DNA from: an uncultured Lachnobacterium sp.
GTDB taxonomy: Bacteria; Bacillota; Clostridia; Lachnospirales; Lachnospiraceae
DNA length: 24,118 bases
Reading direction: 5' to 3'
NCBI GenBank assembly: GCA_900550545.1
Contig: URSS01000038.1
Coordinates: forward strand, 1-24,118
Below, piece after piece: positions 7,330 through 15,400 of the stretch. Below the pieces are notes generated by a model, which saw nothing but the letters and a program-made list of their open reading frames with translations, did not search any database and had not been told where the DNA came from. Positions within the stretch are counted from its first letter, which is position 1. The number at the start of each line of letters is the position of its first letter. The translations under genes and the position numbers were made by a program.

Positions 7330-8172
7330 TTACCAGTCAGAACCCCAATCGTCGGAGCCGGAGTCCCAGCTGCTATCGGAATCCCAACTGCTGTCAGAGT
7401 CCCAGCTGCTGTCGAAATCCCAGGTGTCGTCATCATCATACGAAGGGTCGTAGTAAGGCGAATCGTCGAAGTCATCATAATCAGCGCTGCTGTCATAAGA
7501 GTTGGAATCATAATAGGAAGAATAATCATCATTCATCCAGTCGGCAACCGTAGTAGCAGTCCAGGCGTCGTTCATCCATTCATACCAGCTGCCGTGATAG
7601 TAATAATAATTGTTGTTGCCGTAGGTGTAGTAACCGGTTCTGGGTCCGGAACCGCCGCAATTAAATAGGGAGGGCATTGCCAGCTGCACAACTACAATCA
7701 GAATAATAATCGTAATAATGTTTTGAAGTTTGTTTTTGGGGGATGATTCATTGTTGCTCCGGTTGCCGGAAGTATTCCCCTGCGGACGCGGCTGGCCTGC
7801 CTGACGGGCTTTCTGGTCGGCAACGCGTTCTTTCATTTTCATATAAAGCTCGTTTACCGCATAGGCTTCATCGCTGCCCTTGTAGCGGACCGCACGGTTG
7901 CCGTCGGCTTTGTTTTTGTAAACCACAAAAGTGCCGTCGTCCGGGTCCTTGTAAATACCGAAGGCCTTCGGACCTCTGTAATCCTCGCCGATAAAAGTAC
8001 GCATGTCGGCAAGCGGCAGGTTCATTGCCTTAGCCCATGCCTTCAGTTCTTCGATCGTTTTAGGAACCTTGTCTGACTGTCTCACGTAGTGGCTGTTGGT
8101 TGCTCCGCAGTTCGGACAGGTTTCGTCAAAATCATTAATCCAACTATCACAATAATCACATTTAATTTTCAC
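7330..8172 (-). CDS. Zinc-ribbon membrane protein with acidic Asp/Ser/Trp tail
   Basis: I place the start at a GTG (8172) because GAGGGGG lies six bases upstream; an ATG at about 8190 would put that site inside the gene. The product is 280 residues. Residues 5-22 form a zinc ribbon (CDYC, then CPNC). A middle domain follows (about 36-115, VPKTIEELKAWAKAMNLPL, then VVYKNKADGNRAVRYKGSDE), then a Gly/Asn/Ser-rich linker, one membrane helix (about 151-168, NIITIIILIVVVQLAMPS) and a long tail. The tail is rich in Tyr, Asn and Asp (about 180-250) and ends in repeats of the type SSWDSD. The domain order suggests a cytoplasmic zinc ribbon and an exposed acidic aromatic tail. It is divergent from the dead ABC transporter genes. 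The function is unknown. Confidence 0.75.
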   Translation of the reverse strand: MKIKCDYCDSWINDFDETCPNCGATNSHYVRQSDKVPKTIEELKAWAKAMNLPLADMRTFIGEDYRGPKAFGIYKDPDDGTFVVYKNKADGNRAVRYKGSDEAYAVNELYMKMKERVADQKARQAGQPRPQGNTSGNRSNNESSPKNKLQNIITIIILIVVVQLAMPSLFNCGGSGPRTGYYTYGNNNYYYYHGSWYEWMNDAWTATTVADWMNDDYSSYYDSNSYDSSADYDDFDDSPYYDPSYDDDDTWDFDSSWDSDSSWDSDSSWDSGSDDWGSDW

Positions 8173-8356
8173 AGTTTTCCCCCTCTGCATCTTATGTTGA
8201 AATGTCAGCTGTATCGCATAGTAAAATATATTCTCAAAATGAGACTGCAAATACAAATAATGTACTTAGTATAAGGCAAAAGGATGACCATCGTCAACGG
8301 CAGCCTGCCATTTTCCCAAAATTATATGAAAATTCATCAAGACCCGACCAGAAAAT

Positions 8357-8475
8357 GTACCCACCCCACGCTGCCACACGAAATTCAAAGGATATCCCGT
8401 CAAAAGCGTACCCCCACTCTGCCACACGAAATTCAAAGGTTATCCCGTCAAATGCGTACCCCCACGCTGCCACAT
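8357..8475 (+). repeat. Tandem 48-51 bp repeat, about 2.4 copies
   Basis: Units begin with GTACCC at 8357, 8408 and 8456. The first is 51 bp, the second 48 bp, and the third breaks off after GCTGCCACA. Each complete unit shares TGCCACACGAAATTCAAAGG and ATCCCGTCAAA. The unit lengths are multiples of three, so one plus-strand frame stays open and reads ATRNSK twice, but I see no good start for it. The repeat lies between the zinc-ribbon gene and the truncated permease and adjoins the permease breakpoint. I see no gene in 8173-8506. Confidence 0.75.
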
Positions 8476-8506
8476 GGATTTTACATGGGATTTACGGCAG
8501 CGTGAT

Positions 8507-8804
8507 AGCGGAAGCCGGCTTTTTCCGTAAAATCCGCACCATTCTTTTGCCGCTTCTGCACAACAGCAGTGTTTCGGCGGTACTTGCGGCATTCGGAGGA
8601 AGTGTGTTTAACCTTGCCATCACTACCATTCTGTATCCGCCAAATTACAGTACGCTGCCGGTTTACATCAGCGACTCCTACAACGATTTGAAGTTCGGCT
8701 ACGCGGCAGCAGCCACCATGGTGGGCGGCGCCTTTATCGTGGGCATCATGATGCTTTTGGAAGTGGTGCTGAACGCCGGCTACCGGAAAAAGCAGGGACA
8801 TTAA
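8507..8804 (+). pseudogene. ABC transporter permease C-terminal remnant
   Basis: The frame ending at 8804 encodes about 100 residues resembling the C-terminal end of an FbpB/PhnV-type importer permease. It has the cytoplasmic coupling region FFRKIRTILLPLLHNSSVSA, the segment AAFGGSVFNLAITTILYPPN, the family pattern YSTLPVYISDSYNDLKFGYA, and a last membrane helix (GGAFIVGIMMLLEVVLNAGY). A full permease has 500 or more residues in this family, so most of the gene is missing. The sequence upstream is a tandem repeat, not permease. The ATPase gene follows after 20 bp with the usual order. Such importers carry ferric iron or phosphonates; the substrate cannot be read from this fragment. The permease-like frame also has no plausible start signal. 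Confidence 0.75.
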
Positions 8805-8824
8805 GAAGAAAGTGGTTACAAATT

Positions 8825-9836
8825 ATGGAAACGATTTTGGAACTGAAAGATGTAAAGAAGAATTACGGTAAGAAGGAAATCTTAAAAGGCATCAACCTGA
8901 CGGTGCAGGAAGGGGAGATTATCAGTGTGCTCGGCCCTTCCGGCTGCGGTAAGTCTACCTTATTAAATATCATTGCAGGCATTCTGCCCCTGAACGCAGG
9001 GCAGGTATTTGTCCGGGGTAAAGAAATGTCATCTCCACACAGGGTGGTGCCTATCGAACAGCGTGACATGAACATGGTGTTTCAGGATTTTGCCCTCTGG
9101 CCGCATATGAAGGCACGGGACAACATTATTTACGGATTGATGGTGCGCAAAACGGACAAGGCGCAGATGCAGGAAAAACTTCACGAGGTGGAAACGCTGC
9201 TGCAATCTGGACGTGCAGCTTCGTATTGAAATGAGAACGGAAATGGCACAGCTTTTCCGCCAGTTAAAGACCACGGTATTCCACGTTACCCACGACCCGT
9301 CCGAAGCATTCGCCATGGCGGACCGCATTATCGTGATGAACCAGGGTGTGATTGACCAGATTGCCACTCCGGCGGAATGTTACGAAAGCCCCCGCACCAT
9401 CACGGTAGCGGGACTTTTAGGCGCCGGAAACTGCGTGCATGGCGCAGTAATGGAAGGGCCCGCGGAAGCAGACGATGCAGAAGTTGGAAGTGCAGAGCAG
9501 GCAGCAGATGGCAGCGACAGGGAAAACCGTGCCGTTGTCAGCATGCAAAACCGGAAGCTTGTCTGTAAAAGTTTTCAAAATGTTAAAAAAGGACAAAAAA
9601 TGCTCTTGAAATTTCGCCCGGAAGAATGTATTTTTGTAGAAAAAGAATGTAAAAATGCTATTCCGGTGCGCGTGGTGATGTCCTCATTTGAAGGCGGCCA
9701 GTACCGGGTTAAGGTGGAAACAGATGGCGGCGATACCTTCTGCCTGCTTCATCCTACGTTTTTGAAGGAGCAGCAGACGGGATACGCCCAAATCCTTCCG
9801 GAAAGGTTGTATGCTTATGAGGAAATTTCTGGCTAA
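8825..9836 (+). pseudogene. ABC importer ATPase with internal deletion (dead)
   Basis: The first frame (8825-9229) gives METILELKDVKKNYGKKEIL, Walker A GPSGCGKST (about 37-45) and the Q-loop MVFQDFALWPHM (Q87), then runs out of frame to a stop after VETLLQ. The second frame (9213-9836) resumes with NLDVQLRIEMRTEM (D-loop), HVTHDPSEAFAMADRI (H-loop) and a C-terminal TOBE-like domain (FRPEECIFV, then GGQYRVKVETDGGD). The missing part, about 45-50 residues, holds the LSGGQ signature and Walker B, both essential. The junction at about 9199-9204 (CTGCTGC next to AATCTGGAC) is a deletion that also shifts frame. The family is the FbpC/PotA/MalK type with an extended C-terminus. It lies downstream of the permease remnant and overlaps the hydrolase gene. 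The cell cannot make a working ATPase from it unless another copy exists. Confidence 0.85.
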
Positions 9837-10926
9837 GGGCGGTTACGGAGAACATGGACGGAGCTGCTTTTTAACGGAATACGGTACAGAAGGTCGTTTT
9901 TATATGGTGGATTGTGGTATTATGGACAGCGACAGCAATCCCTATCCCGATGTGACGGAGGAGGAACTTGCCAAAACGGATTACGTTTTTCTGACGCACA
10001 GTCATAAAGACCATAGCGGTGCATTCATGCACTTTGTGGAAAAAGGTTTCCGGGGGACACTGGTTACCTCTGCCATGGCGTTTGAACTGTCAGATATAAC
10101 CTATGACAAGGTTGTCATTTTATCATTGGATATGGAGCAGCCGGTGGCTTTCCGGCAGCAGGACTTGCAGGTTTCCTTCGGCAGAACCGGCCACTGCATG
10201 GGCGGCCTGTGGTTTCTCATCACGGATGCACTGGGCACCTGCTTTTTCAGCGGAGACTATCAGGAAGATACCCTTGCCTATGCCTGCGATGCGGCAAGAG
10301 GAATGAAAGCGGAGCTTGCTATTGTGGATTGTGCCCATTATGAAACGGACAAGAGTGCTGCCGAACTTCGTGAGGACATGCTCGCACAGACGGATAAATA
10401 TCTGCAGGAGGCGAGACGGGTCATTTTCCCGGTACCCAAATACGGTCGCGGCATGGAGATGTTTGCCCTGTTGGAAAAGGAATTTCCGGATAAAAAAGTC
10501 ATGGTGGATGCTGCTTTCGTAAGAGAAAGCCTGCGCTGCCTGAAGGACAGAGCCTGGTTCTGCGAGGATACCTACGACAAATTATGTGGATTACTGGAGC
10601 GGCTTTCCGGGGAATGTGTGGATTTCTCCAGAGAGGATGCCGTACAGCCGGATTATGATATTCTGCTGCTTGCGGACACGCACCTTTTGAAGCCTTACAA
10701 CACTGCTTTCGTGGAAAAGGAAGTAGCCGCCGGAGCAAGAGTAATCGTTACCGGCAGAGTCAGACCCGGCAAGCTGCCGGAAAAACTGCTTGCCGAAGGA
10801 AAAGCAGCGAAGTTTCTGTACCCCCACCACCAGAGCAGAGGCGACCTGCTCCGCGTGGCAGAAAACAACGACTTTACCGTCGTCCTGCCTTACCACAATG
10901 AGGTAAAAGAAGTGCTGGTGAAGTAA
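9811..10926 (+). CDS. MBL-fold metallo-hydrolase
   Basis: This protein of 371 residues has a metallo-beta-lactamase fold. The metal motif is H63-S-H65-K-D67-H68 in FLTHSHKDHSG. The next ligands are H128 in GRTGHCMGG and D149 in FFSGDYQ, in the expected order and spacing. The C-terminal half (DYDILLLADTHLLKPYNTAF, then GARVIVTGRVRPGKLPEKLL) resembles the beta-CASP-like arrangement of RNase J/CPSF-type or related hydrolases, but I cannot define it. GGAAAGG precedes the ATG at 9811; the ATG at 9817 is an equally possible start. It overlaps the end of the ATPase pseudogene by 26 bp, so it belonged to the transporter operon. It remains intact while that transporter is destroyed. A terminator follows 22 bp after the stop. 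The substrate is unknown. Confidence 0.82.
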   Translation: MLMRKFLAKGGYGEHGRSCFLTEYGTEGRFYMVDCGIMDSDSNPYPDVTEEELAKTDYVFLTHSHKDHSGAFMHFVEKGFRGTLVTSAMAFELSDITYDKVVILSLDMEQPVAFRQQDLQVSFGRTGHCMGGLWFLITDALGTCFFSGDYQEDTLAYACDAARGMKAELAIVDCAHYETDKSAAELREDMLAQTDKYLQEARRVIFPVPKYGRGMEMFALLEKEFPDKKVMVDAAFVRESLRCLKDRAWFCEDTYDKLCGLLERLSGECVDFSREDAVQPDYDILLLADTHLLKPYNTAFVEKEVAAGARVIVTGRVRPGKLPEKLLAEGKAAKFLYPHHQSRGDLLRVAENNDFTVVLPYHNEVKEVLVK

Positions 10927-10947
10927 AGAGAAGTAAAAAGAGAGGCT

Positions 10948-10985
10948 TAAGCCGGTATGACAGAAATGTTGTACCGGTTTTTTGA
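10948..10985 (+). terminator. Intrinsic terminator after the MBL hydrolase gene
   Basis: CCGGTA (10952-10957) pairs with TACCGG (10972-10977) and is followed by seven T. It ends the transporter-remnant/hydrolase operon. Confidence 0.8.
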
Positions 10986-11265
10986 TTTTAAATTATACTC
11001 TGTTATTGTATGGCTTTTTTGTCGGATTACGCGATAAGTCGGAATATATAAAATTAGGTTGAAAATTGACGGAAAATGTAGGATATGGTAATGTAATAAT
11101 GAGTGGGTAAGTCATGGCAACATGCAATAAAAAGAATAAATGTTGAAAAATGATTACAAAGACCGATTTATGGGACAAGTGATGAGTATACTGGGAGAAA
11201 AGGGAAACCGAAAAGAGAAGCATGGCGAAGAGATCGCCTACATGAGCAGATTAGGAGAAATGATT

Positions 11266-12162
11266 ATGGCAGAGAACAGAAGAGAATTGACACAGGATGA
11301 AATGGATTTGAACACGGGAGCAATGGCTTATCAGCAAGGAGATTATAAAACCGCCATTACCTATTATACTAAAGCTGCAGAAGCGGGGAACGTGATTGCT
11401 CTCAGCAATCTGGGCTACTGCTACTATTATGGCAGGAGTATTCCGGTGGACAAAGTAAAGGCAAAGGAATGCTGGGAAAGGGCATCTATTTTTGGTGATA
11501 TTGCTGCTGTATACAAGCTGGGTGATATGTATCGGAACGGCGATTTAAAGGAAAATATTGCCTATTCCCATGCTCTTTACCGGAGAGCCTTTGAAATGGC
11601 ACTGGAATCGGAAGATATCTATGTCTGCCCGGATGCTTATCTGCGCATGCTCCGCTATTATCCGGAGGAAATCAATCATTATGCAGACAGGCAGACCATT
11701 GCCGAAGACTGTGTCTCCATGTTAAAGAAGCGAATTGAGGATGGTGACCGTTATTCCGACAAGCTGTTAAAAGAGGCGGAAGATTTCCTTCAGAAAATTC
11801 ATTCTGCTGCACCCAAGGATGCAGATATGACACCGGAGTTTGTCCATGGAAAAAATATACCCGACAGCCTGCAGGTAAAAGAGAGTTTCTTCTCAGACGG
11901 CAGGAGCTATCTGGCTGAAATGTGGTGCCTGGAACAGACTACCAATGTAACCTATTATTTCCCGGTAGACGATACAATGGGGGGTAAAATCCCCAATGAC
12001 AGTGGAGCAATCGAGGACTACCTGATCCGCCAGAAGAAATTAGTAGCTGGGGAATCCCATCCTCTGGGCATCCAGATCATAGAAAGATACGGCTGCCGGA
12101 TTTATTCCGTGACAGTATGCGTGGGCTGCGACGATGAGGTGTTCTGCGAGGCGTATTTGTAG
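11266..12162 (+). CDS. Sel1-like repeat (TPR-type) protein
   Basis: I choose the ATG at 11266 because AGGAG lies eight bases upstream. The frame stays open to 11140, but starts there lack a ribosome binding site. The product is 298 residues. The N-terminal half carries Sel1/TPR-type helical repeats: GAMAYQQGDYKTAITYYTKA, AEAGNVIALSNLGYCYYYGR, and ASIFGDIAAVYKLGDMYRNG followed by AYSHALYRRAFEMAL. These repeats mediate protein-protein contacts. The C-terminal part (from about residue 200) contains strands (YLAEMWCLEQTTNVTYYFPV, then IYSVTVCVGCDDEVFCEAYL) that I do not recognise as a known domain. There is no signal peptide or membrane helix. It is flanked by the hydrolase terminator and the tracrRNA terminator, so it is a single-gene unit. 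The role is unknown. Confidence 0.8.
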   Translation: MAENRRELTQDEMDLNTGAMAYQQGDYKTAITYYTKAAEAGNVIALSNLGYCYYYGRSIPVDKVKAKECWERASIFGDIAAVYKLGDMYRNGDLKENIAYSHALYRRAFEMALESEDIYVCPDAYLRMLRYYPEEINHYADRQTIAEDCVSMLKKRIEDGDRYSDKLLKEAEDFLQKIHSAAPKDADMTPEFVHGKNIPDSLQVKESFFSDGRSYLAEMWCLEQTTNVTYYFPVDDTMGGKIPNDSGAIEDYLIRQKKLVAGESHPLGIQIIERYGCRIYSVTVCVGCDDEVFCEAYL

Positions 12163-12270
12163 GGTGAGAAAGGTGTGTAAATGGACTTAGGATAAGGAGA
12201 AAAGGGATTTAAGAATATTTTTCAGAGCTTTATGGGAGAAGATAAACCGTTAATGAAAGCAATATGCAAC

Positions 12271-12297
12271 AAAAAAAGACTTGAAACCAAGTCTTTT
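12271..12297 (-). terminator. tracrRNA terminator
   Basis: On the minus strand, GACTTG and CAAGTC form a six-pair stem around a four-base loop (GTTT), extended by AAAA/TTTT pairs and followed by seven T in all. It ends the tracrRNA. In the plus direction it has only four T and may weakly terminate the Sel1 gene. Confidence 0.85.
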
Positions 12298-12367
12298 AAG
12301 TTCTACACCATGTAGAGTCTTGCGACGATTTCGGATAAATCCTTATTTGCACTCGTCTTGTAAGTTC
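12271..12367 (-). ncRNA. tracrRNA of the type II-A system
   Basis: The anti-repeat at 12367-12357 (GAACTTACAAG on the minus strand) is the exact complement of repeat positions 11-21 (CTTGTAAGTTC). After an internal bulge, CAAAT (12349-12345) pairs with the repeat 5' end GTTTG, including one G-U pair. A nexus follows (GGATTTATCC, 12342-12333, in the context AATAAGGATTTATCCG, as in streptococcal tracrRNAs), then a hairpin CTACA/TGTAG (12315-12303) and the terminator hairpin. This bulge, nexus and hairpin order is what Cas9 needs to load crRNA and what RNase III needs to process it. The length is about 97 nt if transcription starts at the predicted site. It is divergent from cas9, as in S. pyogenes. 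The identity is strongly supported by base pairing; the exact 5' end is inferred. Confidence 0.92.
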
Positions 12368-12373
12368 ATTAAT

Positions 12374-12402
12374 AGGCTATCATTATTGAAGAGATATGTC
12401 AA
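12374..12402 (-). promoter_or_regulatory. tracrRNA promoter
   Basis: On the minus strand there is a perfect -35 TTGACA (12402-12397), a 17-bp spacer and a -10 TAGCCT (12379-12374) with an extended TG one base upstream (TGATAGCCT). Start about seven bases downstream falls at about 12367, the first base of the anti-repeat. It lies in the cas9 upstream region, so the two divergent promoters must be close or overlap. Confidence 0.7.
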
Positions 12403-12438
12403 GATAAAAAATTATGAAAAATTAAAGGAGGAATTTTC

Positions 12439-15400
12439 ATGCGGGAAACAGGAAAGGATTATTATTTAGGGTTGGACATGGGAACAAATTCTGTAGGCTG
12501 GGCAGTTACAGATGAAAACTATGTGCTGATGAGAGCAAAGGGCAAGGATTTATGGGGTATTAGGGAATTTGATGAAGCGCTTACGGCTGTTGACAGAAGA
12601 ACGCATCGTGTAGCAAGAAGAAGACGCCAGCGTGAAATAGCAAGAATTGGGTTACTTAAGGAATATTTTCATGATGCAATAGCAGAAGTAGACCCTGATT
12701 TTTACCAGAGACTGGATAACAGTAAGTATCATGAAGAAGATAAGGATAGTGCGGTAAAAGGCAAAAATGGGATTTTTAATGATGCAAATTATAACGATAA
12801 GGATTATTTTAAGCAGTATCCTACCATTTTTCATCTTAGAAAAGAATTAATAGAATCGACAGAAAAGCATGATGTACGTTTGGTTTATCTTGCTTTATTA
12901 AACATGTTTAAGCACAGAGGTCATTTTCTGAACGCAGGTCTTAGTACAGAGTCTGAAAACACCATGGATACGGCATACCACAATTTTGTAGAAACTGCAG
13001 CACAGACCATAGAATGCAATTTTATGGAAACAGTTGATATAGAAAAGATAAAGGAAATATTAGGAAGCAGAGATTATTCACGCAGTAAAAAAGCAGAGCT
13101 GGTAGCTCAGATATTACACGTAGATAGCAAAAATAAAGTTCAAATGGCTTGTATTAAATGCATTTGCGGATTAAAAGTGACTGCTGCCGCAATATTTGGA
13201 GATAAGATGGCAGCGGATGAAGAGAAAAAGACAGATATATGCTTTTCTGATTTTGGATATGATGAGAAAGTGCCTGTTATTTTGGAAATTGTTGGAGAAG
13301 AGAACTTTGAACTTGTTTTGGCTATGCAGGAAATATATGATATTGGTTCTTTGGCAGGCATCATGAAGGATTCTTTGTATTTGTCTATGGCACGGGTAAA
13401 AGAATACGAGCAGCATGGAAAGGATTTAAGGATATTAAAGGGTGTTGTGAAGAAATACGGAACAAAGGAGGAATACGATACACTTTTCAGAACCATGGAG
13501 GAAGGAACCTACAGTGCCTATGTAAATTCCGTCAATACCAAGAAAAAAAGCCGCAGAGATGTAAAAAAGAGAACAAGGGATGAATTTTACGGTCGGTTGA
13601 AAAAGATAATATCCAAGATGCCCCAGAATGATTCGGATGTTCTGTATATTAAGGATAAGATGGAAAAGGAGGCATTTCTTCCCAAACAGCTGACAGCTTC
13701 CAACGGTGTAATACCTAATCAGATTCATGCCAGAGAAATGAAAAAAATCCTGCAGAATGCGGAAATATATCTGCCTTTTCTCAAAGAAAAGGACACTTCA
13801 GGATTAACTGTTTCAGAAAGAATCTTAAAACTGTTTAGTTTTCAAATTCCTTATTATGTGGGTCCTGTTTCGGAGAAAAGTAAATTAAATGGCGGTAATG
13901 GTTGGGTTGTCAGAAAAGAAGAAGGAACGGTTTTACCATGGAATATAGAAGAAAAGATAGATATGACGGCTACATCCAGAGAATTTGTAGAGAGAATGGT
14001 AAGAAGATGCTCTTATCTGAGTGACGAAAGAGTATTACCTAAAGGTTCTTTACTTTATGAAAGATTTTGTGTGCTGAATGAAATTAACGCAATTAAAGGG
14101 GATGGCGTTAAAATTCCCGTGGAGGTAAGACAGGATTTATATAGCAAGTATTTCAAAAAAGGCAAGAAAGTTACCAAGAAAAAAATTGCGGAATTTCTTA
14201 TTGCAAGAGGAGTAATAAAAGAAGACCAGACGGAACTGATTTCCGGTATAGATATTGCAGTAAACAGTACCTTATCCACTTATGCAAAGTTTTATGCTAT
14301 CTTTGGCGAAAAAATGGAACAGGATTCTTATAAAAAGATGGTAGAACAGATTGTGGAATGGTGCACAATTTACGGTGATGCGAAGAAATTTCTGGAACAG
14401 AAAATTAAAGAATGCTACGGAAACGTTCTGACGCAGGAAGAAATCAAGAGAATTACAGGATTTAAATTCAGGGATTGGGGAAGACTTTCCAAGGAATTTC
14501 TGGAGTTGTCCGGATGCAGTAAAGCAACCGGGGAGGTTATGCCCCTTATTTCCATGATGTGGGAAACGAATGATAATCTGATGGAACTTTTGGATGACAA
14601 TTATTATACATATCGTGAAGCCTTAGAAGAAAAGCAGAATAATGCTTTTAAGCTTTTGGCAGATATTGAACCGGAAGATTTGGATGAAATGTATTTTTCT
14701 GCGCCGGTTAAAAGAATGGTATGGCAGACCTTGTGTATTATTAAAGAGCTTGAAAAAGTATTGGGTAAGGCACCGAAGCGTCTTTTTGTAGAAATGACAC
14801 GTAATGAACAAAAGGACAAGAAACGTACGGATTCCAGAAAGCAGCAATTCCTGGATTTATACAAAAATATAAAGGATGAAAGCAGGGATTGGAAAGAACT
14901 GATTACCCGTGCAGATGAAAACGGCACATTGAAAAGTAAAAAAATGTACTTATACCTGACACAGATGGGAAGATGTATGTATACAGGACATCCGATTGAT
15001 TTAGAGGATTTGTTTAAGGATAATCGGTACGATATTGACCACATATATCCGCGCCATTTTGTAAAAGACGATAATATTATGAACAATCTTGTTTTGGTAG
15101 AAAAGGAAAAGAATGCCCACAAAAGTGATAATTATCCTTTGGAAGAAGAAATCTACAAAAAACAGTTGCCTATGTGGAAGGATTTGCATCAGCGCAAACT
15201 GATTACAGATGAAAAATTCAAACGTCTAACGGGACGGAATGAATTTACGGACGAACAGAAGGCTGGATTTATTGCAAGACAGTTAGTAGAGACAAGTCAG
15301 GGAACCAAGGGTGTTACAACTATCCTGGAGAGAGCACTGCCGGATACAAAGATTGTATATGCGAAAGCATCTAATGTTTCTGAGTTCAGACAAAAAAGAG

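Noticed and set aside
8202..8506. Reading the tandem repeat as the N-terminus of a fused permease
   Set aside because: The frame is open, but it has no start signal, the repeated peptide is unlike any permease N-terminus, and a working permease would need several hundred more residues.
12303..12402. A long tracrRNA form that folds into a self-guide repressing cas9, as in S. pyogenes
   Set aside because: I found no repeat-like sequence upstream of the anti-repeat on the minus strand that could pair with it, and the predicted start leaves no 5' extension.
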